This document shows, piece after piece, positions 10,115 through 18,405 of a stretch of DNA of 64,000 bases. A program made the translations under genes and the position numbers. Position 1 is the stretch's first letter. Each line of letters begins with the position of its first letter. Below the pieces are notes generated by a model. The model saw only the letters and a list, made by a program, of their open reading frames with translations, searched no databases and was not told the origin of the DNA. The stretch spans positions 1,736,001 to 1,800,000 of the forward strand of contig NZ_CP107772.1 in assembly GCF_036345155.1 (NCBI RefSeq). The letters are read 5' to 3'. The stretch is from Streptomyces sp. NBC_00582 (GTDB lineage: Bacteria > Actinomycetota > Actinomycetes > Streptomycetales > Streptomycetaceae).

Positions 10115-11617
10115 TCACCGCACGCTGTCCGGCAGAACGTAGGTGAGGAGGCACGCCCAGGTGAGGGGCGCGGCCTGGCGGAGATCCTCCATCCGGACGG
10201 ACGACCTCCATGCGGCGAGCTGTCGGCATTGCCAGGTGCGGATGGCGGCCACCGGGTCGGCACTGTCGTGGGCCCGGTCGACTGCCAGAGCCATGGCTGT
10301 CGTCGCACCCTCGCCTGGACGCACCGTGTCGCCGATGACATGGACGGACTGGTCGGTCGGACAGGTCCACCTCGTGGTCGTCACGACGCGTGCTCCGGCG
10401 TTGACCGCGGCCAGAGTGAGCCCGGCCTGCTCCACATAACGGCTGTCGTCGGCTTCGCACGCGATCAGAGCGACACGGCGAGGCATCGGCCACCGATTCG
10501 GCGCGTGCAACCAGACCCGCGCACTCAGCGCATGCGCATCCGCGAGGTCTTCCAGCACCCTGCCGTCGTCGGCGCGCAGCGGTTCCTGATCCGTGTCGGT
10601 CTGCGCGGCCGTACTGAAACGCAAGGCCGAGGTCGTCGGGGAGACGGCGTCGCCGCTCTCGACGTGCCCGAGGAACAGCACTCGTGTCCACTCACGCCGA
10701 TTCAGGAGCTCGCCGAACGTCTCGCGCGTACACGCGCGCGACACGGTCTCGTGCTCTCGGTCGGACGGGGCCGTCCAGGACGTCGGCAACCCCGCGGGGT
10801 AGATCGGCGGTGCGTCCTCGGCCTGGCCGTCAGCGGTGGGGTCGATGATCCGCAGCGCGGGCCCGCCGACGATCTCGGGCGCCGCCGGTCGCGCCAGATC
10901 CACGAGTGAGGCAGGGCTGAGCCCGCCCCGGATGAAGGCCACCTCCACCGCGCGGAGGTCGTCCTCGTCCCGCACGACGAGGAGTTCCCAGGGAATCCGG
11001 CCGAGGTCCGGTCCCGGTGCGATCACGAGGGTCGTCGCGGGGGTCTCCTGTGGCCCGAACGACGCCAGATACTCGCGCAGGACGGGAGGCAGGAGCAGCG
11101 CCCCCAGTTTTCCGAACAGGTCGCGATTGGCGGCGCGATCGACCAACGGGCCGTTCCAGGCACGTCGCTTCGCCTCGTTCCGCTCCGATCGCAGTCGCAC
11201 GGCGATTTCCAGGAGCCGCGCCACGGCTTCCACGTCATCCGGGTCGCCGCTGTCTCCTTGGGGTTCGCCCAACTGCTCATGCAGTTCTCTCACCCGTCGG
11301 TCGGTCTCCTCGGAAACGCTTCCGGGCAGCCCCGCGATCATGCGTCCGACGAGCGGATGTACCTCGTCCCAGTCAACGGCGCCGGCACTCAACAGGATCT
11401 GTGACACGCCGCTCCCACCGTCGGCGAGCCGCTCACCCCGTGATGGGTCCGGTGAAGTCGTCACCGTCCCCCACACGGCCGGACTGACGCGCGCCCGCAC
11501 CGCGGCGGCCGCCTCGACCGGGTCGGCCGAGCTGGAAACCGCGGTCGTCCACCAATACAGCTTCTCCCCGGCCCGCCAATATCCCAGCCACCAGACAGTC
11601 GATACTGTGGAGTGCAA
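10115..11617 (-). CDS. CHAT-domain caspase-like protease
   Basis: 500 residues. The C-terminal half (about 190-500) is a CHAT domain, a caspase/separase-clan peptidase fold: PGPDLGRIPWELL near its start, catalytic His318 in FLGHVESGD and nucleophile Cys387 in ALIACEADD, then the usual GARVVTTT strand. The N-terminal 180 residues are helical and unassigned. CHAT proteases act in bacterial immunity (the TPR-CHAT partner of type III-E CRISPR, SAVED-CHAT, gasdermin activators), so a proteolytic step is plausible here; the target is unknown. The start is a TTG with GGGGGA upstream; no ATG is available nearby. It lies 18 bases after the first TPR gene. Confidence 0.85.
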   Translation of the reverse strand: MHSTVSTVWWLGYWRAGEKLYWWTTAVSSSADPVEAAAAVRARVSPAVWGTVTTSPDPSRGERLADGGSGVSQILLSAGAVDWDEVHPLVGRMIAGLPGSVSEETDRRVRELHEQLGEPQGDSGDPDDVEAVARLLEIAVRLRSERNEAKRRAWNGPLVDRAANRDLFGKLGALLLPPVLREYLASFGPQETPATTLVIAPGPDLGRIPWELLVVRDEDDLRAVEVAFIRGGLSPASLVDLARPAAPEIVGGPALRIIDPTADGQAEDAPPIYPAGLPTSWTAPSDREHETVSRACTRETFGELLNRREWTRVLFLGHVESGDAVSPTTSALRFSTAAQTDTDQEPLRADDGRVLEDLADAHALSARVWLHAPNRWPMPRRVALIACEADDSRYVEQAGLTLAAVNAGARVVTTTRWTCPTDQSVHVIGDTVRPGEGATTAMALAVDRAHDSADPVAAIRTWQCRQLAAWRSSVRMEDLRQAAPLTWACLLTYVLPDSVR

Positions 11618-11635
11618 CGTCGGATCCCCCGATGG

Positions 11636-13429
11636 TCACGGCAACAGGACGTTCAGAACAGGGACTACCTCGGTCGAGAGTCTGATGCCGTTGCCGGGAC
11701 CGGTGTCGGTTTCCGACGCGGATTCCCGCACACCGAGGATGTGCCGCGCTCTCCGGATGAACGGTTCGAGCTCGGAGTGCGGAGCGCACTCCACCACCGC
11801 CGCAAAGGTCACGGGAAGCGACGACAGATCGTCGTCCTGGTCCGCGTCAGGCAGCTCAGGACGACCAGGATGCGCCAGATCCAGGCCACCGATCGCCCGC
11901 GCACGCTCGATCATCTCAGCAAGGAGGAGCGGCGTCCCGGACATGAGCCCGGCGTCGAACGCCGCGGCGGCGTGTCTGCCGATCTCCTCGCGCCACAGCG
12001 TCCGTTCCACCGGCGCACGGAACGTGAATCGCGCCGCCTCGAGAGCGATCCATGCCGAAATCACCCGGTCCCTGCGTTCCGAGGTGTCGCTCGGCCAGGT
12101 CAGACCCTCGTTGTGGAGGCACCTGGCCACGCGCGCCCAGAGCCCCAGTTCCCGGAAGCTGAGCTCCGCTTTCGCGTAACGTCGCCGTGCGTCCTCGAAA
12201 TTTTCGGTCGCCGCATCCACAATTCCCAGGTTCATATCGAGATCGGCGACGGCCAGGGGTTGTTTCAGCTTTTCGAACGACCTCTGTGCGGTGCTGTAGC
12301 AGGCGCGCGCCCTGTCCCATTCCTTCATGCCCGCATACGCGACGCCGAGATTCAGCTCGATACTCGCCGTTGTCAACTCGGTCGCATCGATCGCACCCGC
12401 CCGGGCGGCGAACAGTGTGTCGATCGCTTCGGACCATTCCTCCTGATCGCACTTGACGACACCGAGGTTGAGCCGGGTCTCGGTCACTTCACGGCTCAGT
12501 CCGTGCCTCTCATAGGTTTCGAGAGCCTCTCCATAGGCGGCGGCCGCACCGGCGTGGTTGCCGATCCGCCTTTCCACTGCCGCCATGCCGCACATGAGTC
12601 GCGCGCTCTCGAGCTCCATGTCCATGTCCGAGAACATGCGGTGGGCTCGGCGCATGAGCCGGAGGGCACGTGCGTAGCGGCCCGTCTGCATGAGGACATA
12701 GCCCTGATTGGTCAGCACGTCCGCGAGTTCGCGCGGCAACCGAAGCTCGCGGTAGATCGCCTCCGCCTCCTCGAGCAGTGAGCCGGCGGCGCTGTAGCGT
12801 CCGTGGCGAGCGAAGAGAGTCGCCAGGGTCGTGTCCGCGGCGGCAAGTCTGTGCGAGTTGTCGAGCGCTGCTGAATCGACGGGGTCCGCATCGCCTGTGT
12901 GCGCGGTTCCGGCGCTGAGGATGTCGGTCCGGAGCTCGGTCAGCAACCGCTCGGCTTCCGCGAGTTGACCGGATCGTTCGACCAACACCGCCATGTTCAA
13001 CCGTACGTCCAGCGCGGCCGGCAACTGCCCGTGCCGCTCGTACAACTCCTGGGCACGGCGATAGTGGTCGGCGGCCGCACGGAGTTCATTGAGGCGACGT
13101 GCCAGAATGCCGGCCGTCATCCGCACGTTCGCCTCATGTGTGTCGAAGGCCGTCTCGCCGTTACCGGGCGCCAGGTTGAGGGCTTCGTCAACGATCTCGC
13201 GGGCTTGCGCCAGATTGCCGCACCGCATCAGCGCCAGGCCCAGGTTGTGCAGGGCCGCGGATGTCTCAAGCCTCGCGCCGAGTGCGGAGAACCTCCTGGC
13301 CACATCCTGGAAGATCGCCGCGGCCTCGATGTGGCGGCCTTGTCGCAGAGCGTCGAGTCCTTTCGCGTTGTGCGCCGCCGCAACCGCGGCACGGTTGTCG
13401 CCGGAGTGAGAGCTCTGCGGATTCTCCAC
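11636..13429 (-). CDS. tetratricopeptide-repeat protein, first gene of the TPR-CHAT-TPR operon
   Basis: 597 residues of TPR-type helical repeats over most of the length (about 15-470), for instance AAAHNAKGLDALRQGRH, AEAIYRELRLPRELADV and YSTAQRSFEKLKQPLA. The C-terminal 120 residues are non-repeat helical. The open frame runs on to 13861, but the upstream part is a shadow of the AraC remnant. A GTG at 13429 starts the repeat protein. A TATCGT six bases before that GTG could be a -10 box for a leaderless transcript. It is likely a partner or sensor for the CHAT protease. Confidence 0.82.
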   Translation of the reverse strand: MENPQSSHSGDNRAAVAAAHNAKGLDALRQGRHIEAAAIFQDVARRFSALGARLETSAALHNLGLALMRCGNLAQAREIVDEALNLAPGNGETAFDTHEANVRMTAGILARRLNELRAAADHYRRAQELYERHGQLPAALDVRLNMAVLVERSGQLAEAERLLTELRTDILSAGTAHTGDADPVDSAALDNSHRLAAADTTLATLFARHGRYSAAGSLLEEAEAIYRELRLPRELADVLTNQGYVLMQTGRYARALRLMRRAHRMFSDMDMELESARLMCGMAAVERRIGNHAGAAAAYGEALETYERHGLSREVTETRLNLGVVKCDQEEWSEAIDTLFAARAGAIDATELTTASIELNLGVAYAGMKEWDRARACYSTAQRSFEKLKQPLAVADLDMNLGIVDAATENFEDARRRYAKAELSFRELGLWARVARCLHNEGLTWPSDTSERRDRVISAWIALEAARFTFRAPVERTLWREEIGRHAAAAFDAGLMSGTPLLLAEMIERARAIGGLDLAHPGRPELPDADQDDDLSSLPVTFAAVVECAPHSELEPFIRRARHILGVRESASETDTGPGNGIRLSTEVVPVLNVLLP

Positions 13430-13556
13430 AGGCCCACGATAGGCGAAAACCCAATCCGCTGACGGAGGTTGAGGGCTCGGCACAGGGAGGCCGACGGTGC
13501 GGCTTCTCCGCGCGGTGTCGCCCTTGTCCCTGGCCGGGGGTCGACGACGGTCCGGG

Positions 13557-13827
13557 GCCCCTCGGCGCGTCCCCGGACCCCGTTGCGGAAGTCGATCGGG
13601 GAACGGCCGGTGCGTCGCACGACGTACTTGCTGAACTGGGAGGGCGTGACGAAGCCGAGGCGGTCCGAGATCTGGGCGGCGGTCTCGTCGCCGTGCGCCG
13701 GCAGACGCTTCGCCTCCGGCACGACCCGGCGGTCGATGAACTCCTTCGCGCTGAGCCCGGAGGCAGCCAGGGTCGCCCGGGCGAGGGTGCGTCCCGAATG
13801 GCCGAGCATGTGGGCGTGCGCGGGCAC
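13557..13827 (-). pseudogene. AraC-family regulator remnant (C-terminal HTH domain)
   Basis: About 90 codons encode an AraC-type DNA-binding domain: GLSAKEFIDRRVVPEAKRLL-like helix one, then ISDRLGFVTPSQFSKYVVRRTG, the typical second helix-turn-helix. The sensor domain is missing, an in-frame stop precedes the fragment at about 13858-13860, and the frame runs without a proper stop into the TPR gene region. It is a 5'-truncated gene at the right edge of the defence-like island. Confidence 0.7.
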
Positions 13828-13879
13828 CCGCCCCTGACACGGCGTCGCCGGATCCGGTCACGGGCGGGCGTTCCGCGGC

Positions 13880-14563
13880 TCACCTCACGCGGCTGAGCCG
13901 GATCATGGCCCGGTACAGGGCCGTGGGGGCGGGGGCGTCGGCCAGCGGGGGCACGGGGGCGTCGGGGGCGGCGTAGGAGCGCAGCATGTGGCCGACGAGG
14001 CGGCGCCAGGTGTCGGGGGCGTCGTCGCCGGTGGCGGCGACGACGCCGGCGTTGGCCATGAGCAGGATGACCAGGTCCTCCGGGGTGAAGTCGTCGCGCA
14101 GCCGGCCGGTGGCCTTGGCGCGGTCGATGAGTTCGACGAAGCCGTCGTACGCCTCGGTGCGGCGGGCTTCCAGGGCCTTGGCGGCGGGGAAGGTCATGGT
14201 CAGGACGTCGGCGAAGCCCCGGTCGGCGGCCTGCATGGCGCAGACGGCCCGGAGGTAGCCGGCGAAGCCGTGCCAGGGGTCGGGGTCGGCGAGGGCTTCG
14301 GTGACGGCGGCGGCGTAGGCGTCCATACGGTCGGAGAAGACGGCGGTGACGAGGGCCTCGCGGGTGGCGAAGCGGCGGGCGAGGGTGGCCTTGCCGACGC
14401 CGGCCTCGCGGGCGACGGAGGCCATGGAGACGCCGAGCCCTTCGGTGGCGTAGAGGCGGCGGGCGGCGGCGAGGATGCGGTCGCGGTTGCGTTCGGCATC
14501 GGCGCGCAGTCCCGGTTCGGGTTGCCGACCTGGGTCTTCTGCGGGGACTGCGGATGCGCTCAT
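13880..14563 (-). CDS. TetR/AcrR-family transcriptional regulator
   Basis: 227 residues. The N-terminal HTH (about 22-70) reads RILAAARRLYATEGLGVSMA then VAREAGVGKATLARRF, a canonical TetR helix-turn-helix. The C-terminal ligand domain has the pattern of the streptomycete SbtR-like class (AGYLRAVCAMQAADRGFADV). It probably represses a nearby or unlinked efflux or metabolic gene; the ligand is unknown. The ATG follows GAGGGC. No divergent target gene is present: the neighbour on one side is the AraC remnant and on the other a broken glycosyltransferase. Confidence 0.9.
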   Translation of the reverse strand: MSASAVPAEDPGRQPEPGLRADAERNRDRILAAARRLYATEGLGVSMASVAREAGVGKATLARRFATREALVTAVFSDRMDAYAAAVTEALADPDPWHGFAGYLRAVCAMQAADRGFADVLTMTFPAAKALEARRTEAYDGFVELIDRAKATGRLRDDFTPEDLVILLMANAGVVAATGDDAPDTWRRLVGHMLRSYAAPDAPVPPLADAPAPTALYRAMIRLSRVR

Positions 14564-14572
14564 GCCCTCATC

Positions 14573-15448
14573 CTAGCGAACTGGTACGGGCGGCCCAGTT
14601 ACGGCGCTACCGTGGGGCGAGGGGAGCGGGTGCCTGTGGCCGACGTGCTGGACCGCCCGTCCCCGACCGCCGCCCTGGCGCAGGGCTGCCGTGTACACGT
14701 TCGCCGTCGCCGTCGCGGCCGTGGTCCAGCCGAAGCGTCCGGCGTGGCCGACCGCGGCCTCGCCCATGCGGGCGGAGCGGGCCGGGTCGTCGGCGAAGCG
14801 GGACAGCGCCCGCGCGTAGTCGGCCGGATCGTGCCCCGGTACGAGGACGCCGCTCACCCCGTCCCGTACCGCCACCGGCAGACCACCGACGTCGGCGGCG
14901 ATCACCGGGGTGCCGCAGGCCTGCGCCTCGACGGCCACCAGGCCGAAGGACTCGCTGTGGGACGGCATGACGAGGACGGACGCCGCCCGGTACCAGTCGG
15001 CGAGCCGGTCCTGCCCGACCGGCGGCCGGAACAGGACGACGTCCGCGACGCCGAGGCGGGCGGCCAGTGTCCGCAGGCTCTCGGGCCGGTCCCGACCGCT
15101 GCCGCTGGGGCCGCCGACGACCGGCACCACGAGCCGCTCCCGCAGGGAGGGCCGCTCCTGAAGCAGCCGGCCCACCGCGCGCAGCAGGACGTCCGGCGCC
15201 TTCAACGGCTGGACGCGGCCCACGAACAGGGGGATCAGGGCGTCCCGGGGCAGGCCGAGGCGGGCCCGGGCCGCGACCCGGCCGGCGGCGATTCCGCGGG
15301 CGTCGGGCCGGAAGCGCTCCAGGTCGACCCCGGGGTGGACGACGGCGACCCGGCCGGGTTCGGCGTCGTAGTGGTGGAGCAGTTCCCCCGCCTCCTTCTC
15401 GCAGTACACGCCGTCGCTCGGTGACCCGTTCCATGGGGTGTCGGTCAC
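14573..15448 (-). pseudogene. GT4 glycosyltransferase (MshA-like) lacking its N-terminal domain
   Basis: 291 codons. Only the nucleotide-sugar half of a GT-B enzyme is present: RVAVVHPGVDLERFRPD, FVGRVQPLKAPDVLLRA, LVMPSHSESFGLVAVEAQACGTPV (the EX7E region) and GGLPVAVRDGVSGVLVPGHDP. About 190 residues of the acceptor-binding N-domain are missing, replaced by the end of glyA. It opens at a GTG overlapping the glyA stop as GTGA, so a truncated product could be made by coupling. The tail after AALRQGGG is unlike the family. MshA makes the first mycothiol intermediate, but this copy should be inactive. Confidence 0.75.
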
Positions 15449-16704
15449 CGGCCGGGGTAGAGCGGGTGCTTGTCGGCGAGGGCCTTCACCCGGGCCTTGA
15501 GGGCTTCGGCGTCGTAGGACGGCTTCAGGGCCTCGGCGATGACGTCGGCGACCTCGGTGAAGTCCTCGGCGGTGAAGCCGCGGGTGGCAAGGGCCGGGGT
15601 GCCGATGCGCAGGCCGGAGGTGACCATCGGCGGGCGGGGGTCGTGGGGGACGGCGTTGCGGTTGACGGTGATGCCGACCTCGTGGAGCCGGTCCTCGGCC
15701 TGCTGTCCGTCCAGTGCGGAGGCGCGCAGGTCGACCAGGATCAGGTGGACGTCGGTGCCGCCGGAGAGGACGTCGATTCCGGCCTCGCGGGCGTCGGGGG
15801 CGGTGAGGCGCTCGGCGAGCAGGCGCGCGCCCTCGACCGTGCGGCGCTGGCGCTCCTTGAACTCCTCGCTCGCGGCGACCTTGAAGGAGACCGCCTTGGC
15901 CGCGATGACGTGCTCCAGGGGGCCGCCCTGGAAGCCGGGGAAGACCGAGGAGTTCAGCTTCTTGGCGAACTCCTTCCGGGCCAGGATGATCCCGCCGCGG
16001 GGGCCGCCGAGGGTCTTGTGGGTGGTGGAGGTGACCACGTCGGCGTACTCGACGGGGTTGGGGTGCAGGCCGGCGGCGACGAGGCCGGCGAAGTGCGCCA
16101 TGTCCACCCACAGGTAGGCCCCGGCCGCGTCCGCGATGCGGCGGAACTCGGCGAAGTCGAGCCGGCGGGGGTAGGCCGACCAGCCCGCGATGATGACCTT
16201 GGGGCGGTGTTCCAGGGCGAGTTTCTCCACCTCGGCCATGTCGACCAGGCCGGTCTCGGCGTCGACGTGGTAGGCGACCACGTGGAACTGCTTGCCGGAG
16301 AAGTTCAGCCGCATGCCGTGGGTGAGGTGGCCGCCGTGGGCGAGGTCCAGGCCGAGGACGGTGTCGCCGGGCTGGGCCAGGGCGAACAGGGCGGCCTGGT
16401 TGGCGGAGGCGCCGGAGTGGGGCTGGACGTTGGCGTACTCGGCGCCGAACAGGTCCTTGATCCGGTCGATCGCGATCTGCTCGGCCACGTCGACGTGCTC
16501 GCAGCCGCCGTAGTAGCGGCGGCCCGGGTAGCCCTCGGCGTACTTGTTGGTCAGGACCGAGCCCTGGGCCTCCATGACCGCGAGCGGAGCGAAGTTCTCC
16601 GAGGCGATCATCTCGAGGGTGGACTGCTGGCGGTGCAGCTCGGCGTCGACCGCGGCCGCGATCTCCGGGTCGAGCTCGTGCAGGGACTGGTGGAGCAGGG
16701 TCAT
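15445..16704 (-). CDS. glyA: serine hydroxymethyltransferase
   Basis: 419 residues, normal for bacterial SHMT. The PLP enzyme interconverts serine plus tetrahydrofolate with glycine plus methylene-tetrahydrofolate. Visible are [49 protein letters not shown] and the PLP lysine Lys230 in [14 protein letters not shown]. The ATG at 16704 has GAGGAAA upstream; the upstream extension to 16755 is discarded. The gene is divergent from an IclR regulator and shares its 243-bp promoter region. In streptomycetes this pair is linked to glycine/sarcosine metabolism. Its 3' end overlaps the truncated glycosyltransferase. Confidence 0.96.
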   Translation of the reverse strand: MTLLHQSLHELDPEIAAAVDAELHRQQSTLEMIASENFAPLAVMEAQGSVLTNKYAEGYPGRRYYGGCEHVDVAEQIAIDRIKDLFGAEYANVQPHSGASANQAALFALAQPGDTVLGLDLAHGGHLTHGMRLNFSGKQFHVVAYHVDAETGLVDMAEVEKLALEHRPKVIIAGWSAYPRRLDFAEFRRIADAAGAYLWVDMAHFAGLVAAGLHPNPVEYADVVTSTTHKTLGGPRGGIILARKEFAKKLNSSVFPGFQGGPLEHVIAAKAVSFKVAASEEFKERQRRTVEGARLLAERLTAPDAREAGIDVLSGGTDVHLILVDLRASALDGQQAEDRLHEVGITVNRNAVPHDPRPPMVTSGLRIGTPALATRGFTAEDFTEVADVIAEALKPSYDAEALKARVKALADKHPLYPGR

Positions 16705-16730
16705 CGACGTTTCCTCGCTCGGGTCGAGGC

Positions 16731-16750
16731 GTTGTCTCACATGACACAAC
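16731..16750. promoter_or_regulatory. imperfect palindrome upstream of glyA, candidate IclR operator
   Basis: Arms GTTGT and ACAAC are ten bases apart, with 8 of 10 positions pairing over the full 20 bp, centred 36 bases before the glyA start. A second GTTATGCGCAAC element follows at 16758-16769. Both carry GTTG/CAAC half-sites like those at the IclR gene start, suggesting shared control by that regulator. Confidence 0.4.
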
Positions 16751-16935
16751 GACATCCGTTATGCGCAACATGGTTCGGGCGTCGGCCAGGGGTTGTCAAG
16801 AGGGCGGGAGAAGCGCGCCGAGGTCTTCCCTCGCCGAACGGCCGGTCCTAGGGTGCGGGGAGACGGTCGGCGTCAAGCGCCCGAACGGCCCCCGGTCGAG
16901 TCACTGTGGCCCCTCGCCGCAGATGGCCCAGTGCC

Positions 16936-16958
16936 TATAGTTGCGCCATGAGCAACTA
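16936..16958 (+). promoter_or_regulatory. probable leaderless promoter and autoregulatory operator of the IclR gene
   Basis: A -10 box TATAGT at 16936-16941 would place the transcript start on the ATG at 16948, so the mRNA is probably leaderless; indeed no ribosome site is visible. Overlapping it is a perfect 7-bp inverted repeat, TAGTTGC and GCAACTA separated by seven bases (16938-16958), spanning the start codon. A regulator bound there would block its own transcription. Confidence 0.5.
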
Positions 16959-17742
16959 CGCGGCAGAGGGCGCAACGGCCGGCGCGGTGAACGGCGTGCA
17001 GTCGGTCGACCGTGCCGTCAGCGTGCTGGAGATCCTCGCCCAGCGCGGCGAGGCCGGGGTCAGCGAGGTCGCCGCCGAGATCGACGTCCACAAGTCGACC
17101 GCGTTCCGCCTGCTCGGAGCGCTGGAGACGCGCGGCCTGGTCGAGCAGACGGCCGAGCGGGGCAAATACCGGCTCGGCTTCGGCCTCGTACGGCTGGCCG
17201 GTGCGGTGACGGGCCGGCTCGACATCACCCAGCAGGGCCGACAGGTGTGCGAGCGGCTCAGCGAGGAGATCGGCGAGACCGTCAACATCGCGGTCCTGCA
17301 GGAGCACTACGCCGTCAACCTCCATCAGGTACGCGGTCCCGGCGCGGTCGGTACGCACAACTGGGTGGGGCAGCTCACCCCGCTCCACGCCACGTCGAGC
17401 GGCAAGATCCTCCTCGCCCACCTGCCGGCCGGGGCGCGCACCGCCGTCCTCGGGGCGTCCGGACTGCGGAAGCTGACGGCGCACACCCTGACGGCCAGGA
17501 CGGAACTGGAGGAGAACCTCACCGAGGCACTGGAGCGGGGGTACGCCATGACGCTGGAGGAACTCGAGATCGGACTGCACGCCATGGCGGCGCCGATCCG
17601 TTCCCGCGACGGCGAGGTCATCGCCGCGCTGAGTGCCTCCGGCCCCGCGTACCGCTTCACCGAGGAACGCATCCACGCGCTCGCCCCCCGGCTGCTCGAG
17701 GGCGCGGAGGAGATCAGCCGCCGGATGGGCCACCTGGGCTGA
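16948..17742 (+). CDS. IclR-family transcriptional regulator
   Basis: 264 residues. The winged HTH lies at about 14-75 (SVDRAVSVLEILAQRGEAGVS, then HKSTAFRLLGALETRGLVEQ). The effector domain with LTPLHATSSGKILLA and a conserved LEELEIGLHAMAAPI segment spans about 90-255. Divergence from glyA and shared GTTGC half-sites point to control of glyA and its own gene; the ligand is probably a small carboxylate or amino acid. The family is common beside glycine/serine genes in streptomycetes. The ATG at 16948 is preferred over an upstream in-frame start because the promoter -10 box lies just before it. Confidence 0.92.
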   Translation: MSNYAAEGATAGAVNGVQSVDRAVSVLEILAQRGEAGVSEVAAEIDVHKSTAFRLLGALETRGLVEQTAERGKYRLGFGLVRLAGAVTGRLDITQQGRQVCERLSEEIGETVNIAVLQEHYAVNLHQVRGPGAVGTHNWVGQLTPLHATSSGKILLAHLPAGARTAVLGASGLRKLTAHTLTARTELEENLTEALERGYAMTLEELEIGLHAMAAPIRSRDGEVIAALSASGPAYRFTEERIHALAPRLLEGAEEISRRMGHLG

Positions 17743-17846
17743 GCCCGTCGGGGCGCCCTTCACGGAATGAACACGAAGCGAACACACCGTCGTCACCTTC
17801 GGTATGCTCCAGGCGCTCCATTCGCACCATTGAGGGGGGATTCCTC

Positions 17847-18347
17847 ATGCCCACGCGCATGCGTCACGTTCTGGCGACCGCGTCCATGGCGGGCGCGCTC
17901 GCCCTGTCGACCGCCGGTCCGGCGCAGGCCACCGAGTACGCGTCCGCGCTCAAGCTGAAGGGCGTGCAGTACGACGCGCCCGGCGCGGACTCCAACCGGT
18001 GCTCCGGCGGCAACACGAAGGACGAGTACCTGACGATCAAGAACTACTCCCGCACGGCGACGGTCAACCTCGAGGGGTACGTCGTCAAGGACGCCACGGG
18101 CAACAAGTTCACCTTCCCCGCGAGCCACCGGCTCGAGCCCGGTGACTATGTGAAGCTGCGCGGCGGCCGCGGCACCGACTCCGACGCGGGCAACGTCGTC
18201 TACCGCCAGAACTGCAACTTCATCTGGAACAACGACAAGGACACCGTCTACCTCGTCAAGCCCAACGGCTCACGGGCCGACGTGCACTCCTACACCAAGC
18301 GCGCGAACGACGCGGACGGCAACGGCTACATCAGCTTCCACGGCTGA
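17847..18347 (+). CDS. secreted lamin-tail-domain (LTD) protein
   Basis: 166 residues. A signal peptide (MPTRMRHVLATASMAGALAL, cleavage near AQA-TE at 29) is followed by one compact beta-sandwich of the lamin tail family: DEYLTIKNYSRTATVNLEGYVVKD, then the FPASHRLEPGDYVKLRGG turn and WNNDKDTVYLVKPNG. Two Cys (about 52 and 123) may form a disulfide. LTD domains occur in extracellular nucleases and wall proteins as binding modules; this one has no catalytic domain. A GAGGGGGGA ribosome site precedes the ATG. The gene stands alone and ends in a strong hairpin. Confidence 0.88.
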   Translation: MPTRMRHVLATASMAGALALSTAGPAQATEYASALKLKGVQYDAPGADSNRCSGGNTKDEYLTIKNYSRTATVNLEGYVVKDATGNKFTFPASHRLEPGDYVKLRGGRGTDSDAGNVVYRQNCNFIWNNDKDTVYLVKPNGSRADVHSYTKRANDADGNGYISFHG

Positions 18348-18351
18348 CGCC

Positions 18352-18398
18352 GAGGGGTCCCCGGAGCCGGGTCGGTGCGGCTCCGGGACCCCCCTCGG
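18352..18398. terminator. bidirectional hairpin terminator
   Basis: GAGGGGTCCCCGGAGCCG pairs with CGGCTCCGGGACCCC and flanking CTC across an 8-base loop, giving about 15 pairs with one bulged C. It lies between the convergent LTD gene and the broken sugar dehydrogenase. No U-tract follows, as is usual in streptomycetes. Confidence 0.75.
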
Positions 18399-18405
18399 AG
18401 CGTGG

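Noticed and set aside
11636..13861. Extending the first TPR protein upstream to 13861
   Set aside because: The added 144 codons are an Arg-rich shadow of the AraC remnant; TPR-like sequence begins at the GTG at 13429.
14573..16771. A single 732-aa ORF joining the glycosyltransferase to upstream sequence
   Set aside because: The upstream two thirds is the antisense-frame shadow of glyA; only codons after the glyA stop match a protein family.
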